This document shows positions 10,654 to 22,580 of a stretch of DNA of 64,000 bases, one piece after another. The stretch comes from Limnanthes douglasii subsp. nivea (lineage: Eukaryota; Streptophyta; Magnoliopsida; Brassicales; Limnanthaceae), in NCBI GenBank assembly GCA_036936605.1, contig JAUPFV010000004.1, positions 185,212,807 through 185,276,806 on the forward strand, in the 5' to 3' direction. The notes under the pieces were generated by a model. That model made no database searches. It was not told where the DNA came from and saw only the letters and a list, made by a program, of their open reading frames with translations. Within the stretch, counting starts at the first letter, position 1; every line of letters starts with the position of its first letter. A program made the translations under genes and the position numbers.

Positions 10654-12446
10654 TTCAAAGATTTATTTAACTTTGTTAGTCTATAATTGATGTTTTATTT
10701 TGCACTCATAATGTTGTTAGATAGTTCCATTTCTTAGTATCAGAAATTGATCACTTTCGATTTCTAAGAATGGAACGAACGCTAGGTACTTTAACCAAAT
10801 ATCCAAAGGATAATGATCGGGGTACAACAAAAATACAACAGCTTAAGGTTCTTGAGGAACATATACGCATATGCCTCAAGACTGTAAATAAAAATACATC
10901 ATAAGGGTTCAAGATATAACAAAAAACAACGTATTTAAACAGGGACGGATTACAAATAACATGCATTTAACAATCTGATGGGTCTTCGGACGAATCTTCG
11001 CCATCAACCTCATCTTCACTAACAACCCCTTTGGGGAGATCTTCCTCTAGATCACCTTTGCACATCGACCCTAATAGAAATTAGGGGTACTGGCAATGAA
11101 AAAACAGAACATAAGAAGCCTTGGTGTCAACAAGCTCTTGTCTCATAACCCTTTTGCCCTGAGCGGCGAACACATTTTTCTCTTCTTTATTTTTCTTTTC
11201 CATATCAAACCGAAGCTCAGAGAGATATCTGGCCACTTTAGCTATTTTATGATGAACAAATTGGTGCTGAATTATTTGAGCAACCGAACCCCGTACCGCT
11301 TTATCCTGATCTCCTTCAGCTTTTGATAAGGTGTCACGTGGAGATTAGTTAAATTAGTTTTGTTCGAATTGAGCCACCCGCCACTCTAATTCTTTTCCTC
11401 AAAGCGTTTGAAGGGCAGTTTCAGCTGGTGCAGTCTGAGTATTGGTACATTCGGTCGCCTTCTTAGGTTCTTTTTCTAACTTGTGGTAATTTGACAACTT
11501 CAATTCCATATCAGACAAACGATTTTTGACCTTCGATAGTTCACAGTTGAGTTGTGCCGCTTCCCTATCTTTTAATGATAATGGAATTACCATATCATAC
11601 AAAGTTCTAGCCATGGTATCTGACTCTCGAAGATGAAAGCTATCTGAGCCTTGTGGAAGGGTAACTACGGGTAGTGGCTCAGGGAAAGATGTATTCTCGT
11701 TTACAAGGGTTATATCCCTTGGAGGACTTTGGCAAAATCGTTGTGGGAACGACTTGGTGTTGGGAAGTATTGACCCACCTACAACATTAGCGGGATTATC
11801 ATAAGCTTCGTTAGTTGGATTTTCCAGATGGTTCAACGCCATCGGTTCACTAGCAGGACCCCATTCTTTGATGTTCTTCCTTTTTTTCCAGATTCTTTAA
11901 CGGCCACGTCTACCTTGACATCTCAATATTATTCGAATAATACTGGGATAGTTTTTTGTTCTACCTTCAGAACTTTGTCGGTTTCTTCCACCACAGCCTG
12001 GTCTTTTTTCTTCCTAATCGCTCAGAGTTTTTTGTTCCCATCCACAGTTACAACAGTTTTCTTCCTTTTTTTCTTGCGGTTTTTGTTTTGGTTTTCTTCG
12101 TTGCTGGGGGATTTTCCTTTGCTAGCTATCGGATTACTAAGCACAACAGTATTTTCAGGTTCTGCAAAAACAAGTTCACGAGGCTCACCATCAACAACTA
12201 TTTCATTTATTTTTTTCCCGGTTTCCTGGTTGGATTGCTCTTCTGATTTAACACATTTGATAGGGGCCCGGTTCCGCTTAGGCAAAAAGAAATCTCCATC
12301 AGAAGCCTATATTCTTTGAACTAGATCAAGAATATCGGGTGGCACCCGCAAATGATCAACGTGTACTGTTTCGTTAGAGCAATGCCAGAGGTTGTTGTTG
12401 ACCAAGTTGGTATTCTTGAAGCATCAGTGAAATTCTTATCCCTAAT

Positions 12447-12840
12447 TCTTTTGGGGGCTTAAATCGCTGTCTAGTCCCTCGACTATCACGTTTTCTTTCA
12501 TTTAGTCCCTCGACTAAAAAATCACCGGTGAGGGTCCCTCGACTATCCCAGTTTCTTTCATTTAGTCCTTTGACTTTAAAATCACCGGTGAGGGTCCCTG
12601 GACTTTGAAAAATCTATAAATTTAGTCCCTGAATCTAAGAAAAAACACCCTAACGAGGGACTAAATTTATAGATTTTTGCAAAGTCCAGGGACCCTCACC
12701 GGTGATTTTAAATTCGAAGGACTAAATGAAAGAAAATGGGATAGTCGAGGGACCCTAACCGGTGATTTTTTAGTCGATGGACTAAATGAAAGAAAACGTG
12801 ATAGTCGAGGGACTATTTCCTGATTTAAGCATCTTTTGGG
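12447..12840. mobile_element. Foldback MITE with 9-bp target duplication (Mutator-like)
   Basis: The element spans 12456-12831 (376 bp) and is flanked by perfect direct repeats TCTTTTGGG at 12447-12455 and 12832-12840. The two halves are inverted repeats over nearly the whole length: the ends read GGCTTAAATC and TGCTTAAATC inward, then TAGTCCCTCGACTATCACG on both arms. Each arm contains internal repeats with the ATCACCGGTGAGGGTCCCT core. It has no coding capacity. A 9-bp duplication and long terminal inverted repeats are typical of Mutator-type MITEs. It interrupts exon 2 of the element C antisense gene. Confidence 0.88.
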
Positions 12841-12921
12841 CATAGGCTTTGAGTTTCTGAAAGATGGTCGCGGGTGACTTTAGATGAGTTTTCTTTATTT
12901 CTTGCAACTCCAACTTGAAAG

Positions 12922-13014
12922 CTAAAGAAGAAGCATATTAATTGTTTTTTAAAAAGATAGTGAGGTCAGACTGTTCTTCAACGCAACGCTCGCAATCCAT
13001 TTACAGGTCAGACG
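12922..13014 (-). other. Probable intron of the element C antisense gene
   Basis: On - the donor ACCT|GTAAAT is at 13014 and the acceptor CTTCTTTAG ends at 12922 (93 bp). Upstream protein similarity to B ends with the FVFISGA-ENS block. Downstream it resumes with the ELQEIK.. / KLKAYAQK block, which aligns with the start of exon 2 in B. The donor choice is less certain than in A and B. Confidence 0.6.
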
Positions 13015-14660
13015 CGTCGGGTTATTTACATTATGAGGTCGACTGTTCTCTCATGCACCGCTTATAAAGACGAATCGGTGCTTCCATAGTAGGAAAAAGG
13101 TAGCTAGGGTGATTTTGAAAGCCCGGTCATTGCTATATACTCTTCCATAGACATTGGTACCTCGGCTAAACGAGAAGCCATTATACACGACATCAGCGTG
13201 TAATAAGCATTAGAAGTGAATTACGTAGGGAAAATCCTAAGATTTCGAAGTATTTCACGATGCCACGATCGAGCGGAAGCCTTATACCCCAATTAAACAA
13301 ATCGGTAAAAAGATTACTTCTCTTTGATGTACTAATAGTGGGTCTCTCCGGGCTTCGGGAATGAGATCTGTACGCATTCGGGAATCTCCCACATAGCTTT
13401 GAGCCCGGACTACTCTTCCGGATTATAGTACAAATAATTACCACTAAAAAAGGAGATAATATGTTCCCGAGTCAAACTATTGTGATAATCGGTAAGTACT
13501 TCGTTAATTTCGGATAGAAGGGGTTCCTCATTCATTGCGATGGTAGCTGTACCATCCTTCCCGATAACAACCTGTTTACCATCTCGGTGGGTTACATCCT
13601 TCTCTGCAGCTGCGGTCTGCTCTATGGCATCAGTGTGAGGAGCTTGAACACGGGTCGAGTCGATAAAAATTAGGTCATTCTACTGCTGATTTTTTACTCT
13701 TTCAGTAGTGTCAGGGTCAGTCGGCCTGGTGGGCAGACCATACTCAGTGTCTCTTCTAGCAGTACTATCAGTTTTTTTCCCAAAATCCTTTGAGATGACG
13801 TCTATCTTTTGTAACTTTATTTTTAGAGGCGGCCCCCTTGGTAGGTGAATTCATTGTCGGGAAAGTGGGGCCAGCTCTTTAAGTTTATTAGGAGCGACCT
13901 CTTTAGTTGAAACCTTTACAGTTGGAGCATTGGGTGACGATTCTTTGCTATCATTTTCTTCTGGTAAAAATATGTCAGGAACGTGTAACTCTTTAAGGAC
14001 GGGGGTGGAGCGGACAAAGCTATAGCTGCTATTAACACGCACGCAGCATACTTCATTTTTTTTTGCTTTTTAGAGGCAGACTTCTCAAGCATTTGTCGTT
14101 CAGCATCTCTCTGTACCACACCCCTAACAGTGGTTGCAGTATTATGTCTGGTTCTATAACCTTTGATGGTGGGGGTTAACTTGACCATCTCAAAAGAGGA
14201 TGAAAAAGCGCTGGAGTCTCCCATAACCATAAATTGAGGTTTAGGTTATTGTACATAAGAAACTTGGTTTCGCGAAGGCATGGGTCGGATAATGAAAATT
14301 CTAGGAACAACTTTCTTAGAAGACTAAGCTTTGACATATAAATGGTTCACCTTGATTTTTTGTTTAGACGATTGGGGAAGTTTAGTTTTTGGGAAATCAA
14401 GAGGGGTCGAGCCTAAAGGAACAGTTGGTGTGTTGTCAATTAAACCTGTTGGTTTGTATTCAACAACTCTTTCAGAAATAGTAAGATAGTCGATCGCATC
14501 GAGAACTGGCTTTGAGGGTTGGTCTATTGTCTTCTTAGAAGCGAGTGTTTTATAAAGGAAAATGGTGTCAAACGATATTTCTCTCTCTAGATAAGATAGA
14601 GGTTGTGAAATCTTTCTCTTTTTAAAAATATGATAAAAGAGAAAAATTAAGAAATGAAGG

Positions 14661-14799
14661 TATTTATAGGCATATGACCCTTTCAACAAGTTTCTTTATG
14701 GAGGAGTGCAATCGAAAAGGGGCGTCGGGAAGTTTAAGAGTCGTTTTTTTTATTAAAATCACGGTTAGATTTCCTCCAAATAACTAAAAGACACGTGTC
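14661..14799 (-). promoter_or_regulatory. Putative promoter of the element C antisense gene (G-box and TATA)
   Basis: On - a TATA box (CCTATAAATA) lies at 14670-14661. The palindromic G-box GACACGTGTC is at 14790-14799, about 120 bp upstream, with another ACACGTGTG at about 14906. The leader after the TATA box is pyrimidine-rich. Element B has the same G-box 10-mer and a TATA box at the matching place. G-boxes bind plant bZIP and bHLH factors. Activity is inferred, not shown. Confidence 0.55.
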
Positions 14800-15235
14800 A
14801 AGTTCTGATATTTTGGTATGGCTAGGAGGCTAACACCATAATTTGAGCCTCGAGTAGTCCAAGAGACAAAAACCCAAACGACAAACGTTTAAAGGCAAAG
14901 AAACACGTGTGCGTTGAAGAGATCACCTTTCTCAAACATGGCAGATGGGCCCCGAATAAAATATCGGTTGGACGCAAAGCCCATCAGGACTAGGCATAAT
15001 AAATGCACCTTGTCGAGAAAGGTACCACTACAACCGACAATAATTAGCACAAACAATTTATAACGATAATTCTCGACACTCTGCCCTTACCGACAACGAA
15101 GGGTTGACCAATGTCAAGTGTCTCTCGACCCTAGCATCGATATAAGCCGAACCTGATTGCTTAAGTATAACAATGAGATTTTTTTTTACCCTAAGACTGA
15201 ATAGTCTTCACTCATTTTTCGTAAAGACTGAAGGC

Positions 15236-15596
15236 TGCTGATAAGGGCGAAAAATACCCAGGTCACTTTGGGTCGACATAATTAGATCATGTTACTACAT
15301 GTTCTCAATTATATATGTATCTATAGTGATAAATCTAGAAATAATAAGGACTTAATTGATAATAGGAGATGTAAGGGTGTAAAAAGGGAAAAATATAGTA
15401 TAGGGGGAAAACTTATGTAAAATGGGTCCACAACTGTCACTATATAAGGAAAGTATCCCTTTTTGGGGACACGTACGTTTTTAATATATAATATTACTAT
15501 GACACTTTTCTCTCTCTACAATCTCACATTTATCTCTCTTACTTATTCTTCTATATTTTCTAGTAGCAAAATCAACGAATCTAAGCTCTAGATATT
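15236..15596 (+). repeat. Probable 3' LTR of element C (truncated or cut by a LINE)
   Basis: Noncoding, with a TATA box (TATATAA, 15441-15447) followed by CT-rich leader sequence (15508-15545), as in plant LTRs. It lies after the antisense gene promoter region, where a 3' LTR should be. The start near TGCTGATAAGG (about 15236) is a guess based on the TG terminus. The right end is replaced by LINE coding sequence from about 15597. There is no second copy in the window to define the ends. Confidence 0.45.
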
Positions 15597-16965
15597 TCCA
15601 GAACTATCAAAGTTAACATTTTAATTGCTAAAGAACTCATCTATGACCTTACCATAAAAACTATAGCATACGGTATCATGATTCAAGTTGATATGTCTAA
15701 AGCGTTTGATAAGTTGTCTCATCGATTTATTAAAAGATTTTTTCTTACTTTTGGCTTCTCTCCTAGATATGTGAGTTTTATTAACAATCTAATCAGCTCT
15801 ATTTTTGTATCTATCTTAATTAATGGTGATCCATTTGATTACTTTAACACCAAAAGAGGCCTTAGATAAAGGATCCTCTTTCCCCAAGTCTTTTTATTAT
15901 AGCAGAAGAGGTTCACATTAGAGGCATTTACAAGCTTGAATATAAAAAATCTATGCATTACTCTTCTAGAAGTGATATTATGATTCCTTGTTTGGCGTTT
16001 GCGGATGATATTCTGATTTTCACTAATAATTTAGATTCTACAATTGACAATCTTGGTAAGTTTCTTCAAATTTACCATGAGGTTTCTAGCCACGCTATTA
16101 ACAAGGACAATACCAAAATTATCATGTCTTCTAGGTTCAATAACACTAGAACTAACTCTCTTACTAAACAAATAGGTTTTAGTACTAGTTACCTTACTAC
16201 TGATTATCTGGCTATCACCCTCAATACTAATAATAAGGTCAACAACTACAATACCATTATTAACAAGTTCAATAAAAAATTAAGAGAACACATCTTTTCT
16301 ATGGTGGAAGACTCACTTTAATTAACTTTGTGCTAATGGTTATTCCTACATATTGTATGCGGAGCTACTATCTGTCTGATTGTATCATCAACAGGCTGGA
16401 AAGAACCTTCAACAATTGTTTTTGGGGATCAATAATTAAAGAAAACAGAATACATTGGTTTGCATGGTCTCCTATGTGCAAGCCTTTTAGTGAAATATGA
16501 ATTAATATTAGAATTTAGCTGATATTTAAGATATGTTTTCATGTAAAATGTGGTTCAGTTTTAGAACCAATAAGAGTCTATGGGCTAACTTAATGCACAA
16601 CATACATTACAAAAATCTTCATCCATTTTAGGTATCCTACACTAAAGCATACTCTCATACTTGATAAATGTTAGCTATAATCAAAACATTTGCTGAGTCT
16701 AACATAAAATGGAAGTTCGGCAAGGGAGAAGTAGAATTTTGGCTCAATAATTGATATAATCACTCTCCTCATATCATCTCGAATGATCATACGGATAACA
16801 GCTAATTTAGGCATGAGAAAGTTAATGCTTTATGGTATAAAAATTCATGGGATGACAACAGGCTTAAAGGCTTTATTTCTCAGAATATCATTAATCTAAT
16901 TCACACCACCGCTATCAATTATGATAAGGAAATGGAACTTAGAGAAGAATAAAACTTCTTATAAC
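15597..16965 (+). pseudogene. L1-type LINE reverse transcriptase fragment
   Basis: Truncated at both ends. Translation from about 15600 gives an ILIAKELIYD block, then QVDMSKAFDKLSHRF, PRYVSFINNL, ILINGDPFDYFNTKRGLR (frame ends at 15869) and, after a shift, LAFADDILIF (near 16000) with the catalytic ADD box intact. Later blocks include FLQIYHEVSS and, near 16700-16960, NIKWKFGKGEVEFWLNN of the downstream region. It has no endonuclease or zinc domain. It differs in sequence from the LINE at 5361-9526, so it is a separate family or lineage. Confidence 0.82.
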
Positions 16966-17243
16966 AGATTGTAAAGTTAGAGGAGGAATTTAGAACTATG
17001 TATTTTAGTCAGAGACTAACGTGTAATTATCTCTTTTATGTAAGTGTTTTCAATTGGGAGCTAAGTCATCACGCCTATATATAAAGGCGAGGGCTGATCT
17101 AATAAAAGAGTTGGATTTTTGAGATAGATCATTTTTACAATCTGATTTTCTCTCTCTAAAACCTATTTCTCTCTCTCTCTCTCTCTCTCTATAATATGAT
17201 TTCTCTCAATTTATGAAGGCAATCTAAATAATCAAACATACCA
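16966..17243 (+). repeat. 5' LTR (right part) of element D
   Basis: It ends in ...CATACCA at 17243, three bases before a primer-binding-like sequence. It has a TATA box (TATATATAAA, 17076-17085) followed by CT-rich leader including a (CT)n run at 17168-17190. The left boundary is uncertain and set at the end of LINE homology. Confidence 0.5.
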
Positions 17244-17245
17244 AA

Positions 17246-17264
17246 TTGGTGACTTCACTGGGGA
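17246..17264 (+). promoter_or_regulatory. Primer binding site of element D
   Basis: TTGGTGACTTCACTGGGG follows the LTR end with a short AA spacer. Element B has TTGGCGACCACAGTGGGAG at the corresponding place, so the site is supported by comparison. I cannot name the primer tRNA from the sequence alone. Confidence 0.6.
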
Positions 17265-17338
17265 CCTGATCAATGATTGGTGCATAATATACTAGTTCAA
17301 ATTTTCCAAATCTTTAAAAACAATCTTAAAAATTTACA

Positions 17339-19030
17339 ATGACTCAAGAAAATGAAACGCTAGCTTGATCAGTTGTCGAAAAACTGAAAAAGAATTTACA
17401 AAGGACATATGATAGACAACAAGGATCTACTTCGATTCATCAGACTCAATCTGAGATAGAGTTGTGAATGAATCAACTTCTGGATAAGATAAATGCTCTG
17501 AATGAGAAATATGATAAAGAAAGGACAAGAAACTCAGTCAGCTATGCTGAGATCCGAGGTGAGACAAGTGAATGAACAAAATGATGTTGGTGGTCAATAT
17601 GGTCAATCTTGTACTGATCGTCAAATCAGAAGCGAGCAGAAAAATGCGCGGTTCGAAATTCCAAAAGAGCATCATTCTTCTCGAAAGAAAAAGAAAGATA
17701 AACAGTGGTATGTCACATCTAGTGACGAGGAAGTCGAAAGCTCTGGATCTGGTTTTAAAAAATATCAAGGCTCTTCGAAATAAGAGAAAGATCAACCTTA
17801 TAAACATAAAAAGGAACATAAAGCTAAAAGATAAAGTGTACCTTGATGTTTAAAGGAGTCGAACTGGTGTGAAGGAAATACATCAAACCAGTATAATGGG
17901 GATGATCAGAATTTGTATATAGTGATGGGAACTAAAGACTAGTATGTTCAAGGTGTTGATTGGAGGAATTATCCATTAACAAATGTGATAAGATCAATCA
18001 CGCTTCCGAAACGATTTGATATTTTGAAAGTAGAGAAGTTTGATAGGATGCAAAACCCAAACAATCACATAGAAAAGTTTAAGAATTGCATGAAGAATTT
18101 TAAGGATGATGACAGGTTAGTGTGTCGGACCTTTTCCCAAAATTTCAAAGGAACAACGTTGAAATGGTACAACTGAATTCCGAGGGGGTCCATTTCAAAT
18201 TTCAGAGACTTCTATACTGCCTTTCAAAGACATTTCATGAGGAGTAAGGAGATGAGGGAAAATGGAGATAAAATCATCCAATACAACAAGCAAGCAGTTG
18301 TGAAAAGCTGAAAGATTATACGAAGCGAGTCTTTACAAAAGCGAGTCTGGATAATTGTGAAGTATTGGTGGCAATGGCAGCTTTTCGCCATAGACTGCTA
18401 TTGGGAGATTTAGTTAATGAAACAACAAAAATAAGAGCCTTAACTTTTGAAGCTTTGTTGGCTCAATTTGAGGACCAAATCAAGGTTAAGGAATCAACCA
18501 AGGTCCTAGGGATCGCGGCTACCAGTCAAATGAATTCTGGGCAGGTACCGCATAACCAGGGGCAATCTTCAAATTCTGCCCAACAAACACGTCTGAAGAA
18601 CAACAACCTACCACCTCGAACCGGAGGATATTCGAACCAAGCTCCATCATATTAATTTAATTGGCCAAAGCCTAATTAATGTATAAGGCCTGAGTACTAT
18701 GCGAATGTGACTGGGAGTGTGACTGTAAGTTTTGATAACACTAAAGGGTATGTAAATTTCAGGAAGCTTGCTCCAACCAATAGGCCTTGGGAGGAGCGAA
18801 ACAACAAGTTTTGTAGATATCACAATGACATCGGTCATGATACCGCGGATTGCATTGCCTTGAAAAAGGAAGTTCAGACTTTGGAAAGTACTGAATTATG
18901 TGAAAGCACAGAGCAATGCATAAAAAATCCCATAGCATCGACTTCACAACCAACCAATCCAAATGTACAAGCTGAAAATTTGATGATTCTGGATTCGAAG
19001 GTTGATGATTTTGATGATGCATCGAAATAA
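17339..19030 (+). pseudogene. Gag, element D (degenerate)
   Basis: Starts at ATG 17339 (MTQENETLA then a stop). A charged linker (KKKKDKQWYVTSSDEE, about 17685-17735) is followed by the retrotransposon gag core at 17985-18300: LPKRFDILKVEKFDRMQNP, FKNCMKNFKDDDRL, FSQNFKGTTLKWYN, FQRHFMRSKEMREN. The C-terminal zinc-knuckle-like CRYHNDIGHDTADCIALKKE is at about 18810-18870. B has the same variant knuckle (C-x2-H-x4-H-x4-C). It has stops at 17367-17369, 18174-18176 and others. Confidence 0.82.
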
Positions 19031-19229
19031 TTGGATATGGATCCAGATTTATTAATTTTGATGAAAATGAAAGAACCAGTAATGCAAGGCCACGTTCGAA
19101 GCTTGTGAGAGTATTTTGAGTCTCTGGCCATTTTTGGGGGCGATTCTATGGCTGGTAGCACTGATAGTTCAAGGAAAATGCACATAGTAAGTCTGCATAG
19201 AGGGAAAAAATTCTACCCATCTGTACGGT

Positions 19230-19725
19230 AATGAGGATATTCCCTTTATCCTTTTCGATGAAGACGATTTACGGGGTACTGCAGGGCCACATAAGGATGC
19301 AGTGGTCATTGGGGTAGAAATTGTTGGCATTGAGATTCGACGCGTATTGATAGATACTAGGAGTTCTGCGAACGTAATTTTTAAAGCTACTTATGATAGG
19401 ATGCGCAATCATCTTCGGACTTCCTCATCAGAGTGCACCATCACCGGTTATGCTGGAGTAACTGCACGAGTAATAAGGGAATTCGAGGGGGAGGTAAGTT
19501 TGGGAAATGGATCGTTTAAGAAGAAGGTCAAGTGCTTTATATGGTGGTGGAATTTCCAACAAGTTATAATTCTATTTTTGGAAGATCTTGGTTGTCGATG
19601 ATGTATGACGTTGCATCAATAGTCTATCAATGTTTCAAGTATGTTGTCGGAGACCGTGTAGGGGTCGTTTGGAGTGACCAAAAAGTTTCCAGGGAATGTT
19701 ACGCCACTGCGTTTTGGAGTTGATG
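19230..19725 (+). pseudogene. Aspartic protease, element D (degenerate)
   Basis: The open frame 19302-19601 contains EIRRVLIDTRSSANVIF, where the active-site D-T-G-S/A triad has G changed to R (B has DTGSSANIL). A frameshift near 19540 continues in a second frame with YNSIFGRSWLS, which matches YNAILGRSWLS of B, and ends near RECYATAFWS (19690-19725). The changed active-site glycine and the frameshift show it is inactive. Confidence 0.78.
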
Positions 19726-19741
19726 ATCTAACAGTGGTGAT

Positions 19742-20660
19742 ATGATGAATGAATATCAGTCAGTGGGTTTGACCTCTAATTCTGAAGAAAAGGTTGACGA
19801 TCCGAGGGTAACCCCAAGGTCATTGGCAATAAGTGAGGAAATAAAGGAATATATTTTTCTTAAGGAAAGAGTACTTCGAATAGGAACCTTACTGATCTTA
19901 ATTCTACGTCAACAACTCTTACATTTTTTATCCCACAATCTGGATGTTTTCGCTTGGAAAATAGAGGATATAATAGTTGTACCATTTGAAGTAATTTGCC
20001 ACACCCTAGCCATTAATCCAAAGGTGACATTTGTAATACAAAAGGCATGCATTTTTTTAGAAACAGAGGCTATTATTTCTGAAGTGGATCGTTTTTCGAT
20101 GTTCAGACATATAAGGGAGTCACAGTATCTTTTATGGACGGAAAACCTAGTGGTGGTAAAGAAGAAGAACAAGAAGTTGAGAATGTGTGTTGATTTTACA
20201 AACTTAAATCGAGCATGTCCTAAAGATCCGTTTCTCGTTCCTTGAATAAGCTCGTTGATTGATTCCACTTCGGGAAATAAAATATTGACATTTATTGATG
20301 CTTTTGTAGGTTATAATCAAATCCAAATAGATCCAAATGATCAAGAATGTACCACCTTCATCACAGACAGAGGCTTGTAGTGTTATAGAGTCATGCATTT
20401 TGGATTAAAAAATGTTAGGGCCACATACCAGAGATTAATGAACAAAGATTTTGCTACTCATATTGGAAAAAAAATGGAATACATCGACGATATGGTGGTA
20501 AAAAGATTAGCAGACGATGCATACTTGGAGGATTTAGAGGAGACAATCTCGAATTTAAGGGCAATAAGGCTGAAGTTGAATCCAGAAAAATGTACTTTTG
20601 GAGTTTGATCATGGAAATTTCTGGGTTATATTATCAATGAAAACGGGATAGAAGCTGACC
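19742..20660 (+). pseudogene. Reverse transcriptase, element D (degenerate)
   Basis: Blocks in order: FRHIRESQYLLWTENLVVVK (20102-20161), LRMCVDFTNLNRACPKDPF (20179-20235), a stop at 20243-20245, FIDAF and NQIQIDPNDQE in another frame (20291-20350), HFGLKNVRATYQRLMNK (20397-20447) and YIDDMVVKR (20480-20506). The YIDD catalytic box is intact. The last block, LKLNPEKCTFGV, ends at a TGA at 20606-20608. Confidence 0.82.
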
Positions 20661-21804
20661 CAGAGCAATTAAAAGCTGTAGTATACATGAAATTGCCTCG
20701 AACTATCAAAGAAGTGCAAATTTTGACAGGATGGTTAGCCGCACTTAACATATTTATTTCTAGGTTTTGTGACATATGTTTCCCTTTCTTTCAAGTGTTA
20801 CGAAGACCAAAGAAGTTTGAATGGACTTCAGATTATGAAGCAATTTTTACAAGCATCAAGGATTTGTTATCATCACCAAAAATATTATCTAACCTCGAAG
20901 GGGAGAACATCTTTTTTTATACATCACGTTATTGGATGTTGCAGTGAGTGCAGTATTGATAAGTGAAGATTCAGGAATTCCGAAGCCGGTGTATTACATC
21001 AACAAATGCTTGATGGCAGCAAAAAAGAGGTATTTGAAGCTCGAAAAATTGGCATTGGCATTTAGTGGTAGCTGCTAGAAAAATGCATCCTTATTTTCAA
21101 GCTCATACCATCGAAGTTCAAACTTCATTTCCATTAAAGAATATTTTGCAACATCCTGATATTTCAGGGAGAATGACTAAGTGGTATTAGGGGATTTTGA
21201 CATTATTTTTTCGCCTCGAATGAAAATTAAAACACAAGATTTGACATATTTCCTTGTTGAATTTCATTCAAGCAGATTGGATGAAGACGTTAGTAAGGAC
21301 ATATTGCCAATTAATTTAATGTGGATTTTTCGAACTGATGGAGGTTCTAGTATTTTGGGATGCAACGCTGGAGTTCAACTGGTTGCTCCATATGGAGAAA
21401 CAATGCTTTAACCTATTAAATGTTTTCTCCACGCATCGAATAATGAAGCTGAATACGAAGCTGCATTAGTTGGATTGAGACTCACGAAGATATGCGGTGC
21501 AACTTCAGTACGATTAGAGATATATTCTCAATTAGTAACAAATCAAGTGTTTGGAGTTTCCGAAGCAAAAAATGACCACTTAATCTTGTATCTTCGAGAG
21601 CTTCGAAATCTGATGCTTTTATTTGATCATGTTCTTGAGGACCATATAAATCGAGGGAGTAACATGGTGGTTGATTCGTTAGCAACTATGGCATACAAGG
21701 AAGAGTATCCTTTGATTTTATTACAAGAAATTCCATCGATTATAACTCATTCAGATCAGTGTGAACATATTGAGGATTTGTTTGTCACCCCAGATACAGT
21801 CTAA
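20661..21804 (+). pseudogene. RNase H plus archaeal-type RNase H, element D (degenerate)
   Basis: The connection region (LPRTIKEVQILTGWLAALN, 20693-20749) and the first RNase H (PVYYINKCLMAAKKRYLKLE near 20983-21042) lead to GDFDIIFSPRMK (21190). The second RNase H has FRTDGGSSILGCNAG (21330), a stop at 21409-21411, NNEAEYEAALVGLRL (21440-21485), then NMVVDSLATMAYKEE (21662-21706). The open frames carry the usual acidic residues but are broken at several points. Confidence 0.8.
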
Positions 21805-22580
21805 GGCGACTGGAGAAGAATTTTTTTTATTAGAGGAAAGCTGCCCGAAGATGCGAAATTGGCCAAAAACTTTCGAGGTAAAGCTTTTGGCTATATAGTA
21901 TTAGATGAAGTTTTGTATTAGAAAGCATTAAGTAGGCCATTATTGCGATGTTTGAGCAGACAAGAATCACAGTAGGTTTTATTAGAACTACATAATGGAG
22001 AAGGATCAACGCATTGTGGGTTCAAGACATTGACTCGTTGAGTTTCGTTTGTAGTGTTTTATTGGCCCTCGATTATGAACGATGCCAAGAATTTGCTTCG
22101 AAGCTGTGATACTTGTCAAAGTTTTGCTAACTATATTCATAAACCAACAGTTCCACTTATGTCCATTACCGAAGCCATTCAGTTTGATAGATTGGCAATA
22201 TATTTAGTAGGACCTTTACCGATCGCCTATGAAGGACAACACATGATAATTGTAGCATTAGATTATTTTACGAAGTGAGTAGAAGTAGAACCAATGTCCG
22301 GAATAAAAGCTAAGGAGGTGATTAAATTCATTGTAAACCGTATTTATTTTCGTTTTAGAGTACCTCAAAGAATTACTACTACAAACAATGGTCCTCAATT
22401 CAATAATAAAGAAATTGTTTCGTTCCGTCCTTCGAAGGGAATCAAGCAATGTTTTTATACACATTTTAATCCCCAAGAAAATGGACAAGTAGAGGTGACA
22501 AACAAATCTATTTTAGAAGGTTTGAAGAATAATTTGACAGGAGTAGCAAGAAAATGGTCTAATTACTTACGTGAGGTACT
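21805..22580 (+). pseudogene. Integrase, element D (degenerate, truncated)
   Basis: The zinc region (HNGEGSTHCGFKTLT, about 21992-22036; CDTCQSF, 22108) and DDE core (LVGPLPIAYEGQHMIIVALD, 22208-22264; TNNGPQFNNKE, 22381-22413; ENGQVEVTNKSI, 22477-22512) are readable. In the second block the catalytic D of TDNGPQF is N. The homology ends exactly at EVL (22580), inside the segment that in B continues WAYRTT. The next 26 bases are copied elsewhere (25405-25430). Confidence 0.82.

Larger units (their letters stand above)
10967..14600 (-). pseudogene. Antisense gene (aORF) of Tat element C, degenerate, MITE-interrupted
   Basis: Reads right to left. The N-terminal, serine/threonine- and lysine-rich part is at about 14600-13700. 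The conserved domain with LFTDLFNWGIRLPLDRGIVK is near 13320-13245, and FVFISGA near 13060. An intron follows (about 13014-12922). Exon 2 starts with LELQEIKKTHLKSPATIF and IFQKLKAYAQK, is cut by the MITE (12456-12831), and continues with FFLPKRNRAPIKCVKSEE (12285). A coiled-coil stretch (LNCELSKVKNRLSDMELKL, about 11560-11500) and an acidic end (EDEVDGEDSSED) lead to TAA at 10967-10969. It aligns part by part with the B gene. Function unknown. Confidence 0.72.
9527..15596 (+). mobile_element. Tat-lineage retrotransposon C, 5' part missing
   Basis: The preserved order is integrase end (+), tandem array, antisense gene (-), then a probable 3' LTR. Gag, protease, RT and RNase H are absent: the left edge is the LINE boundary. 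The antisense gene matches those of A and B in domain order and intron position but is strongly diverged, so C is a different family within the lineage. A Mutator-type MITE lies inside the antisense gene, and a second LINE fragment follows the presumed LTR. Confidence 0.78.

Noticed and set aside
11828..12319. Plus-strand frame of 163 codons rich in F and S
   Set aside because: It is the complement of the lysine-rich part of the element C antisense gene.
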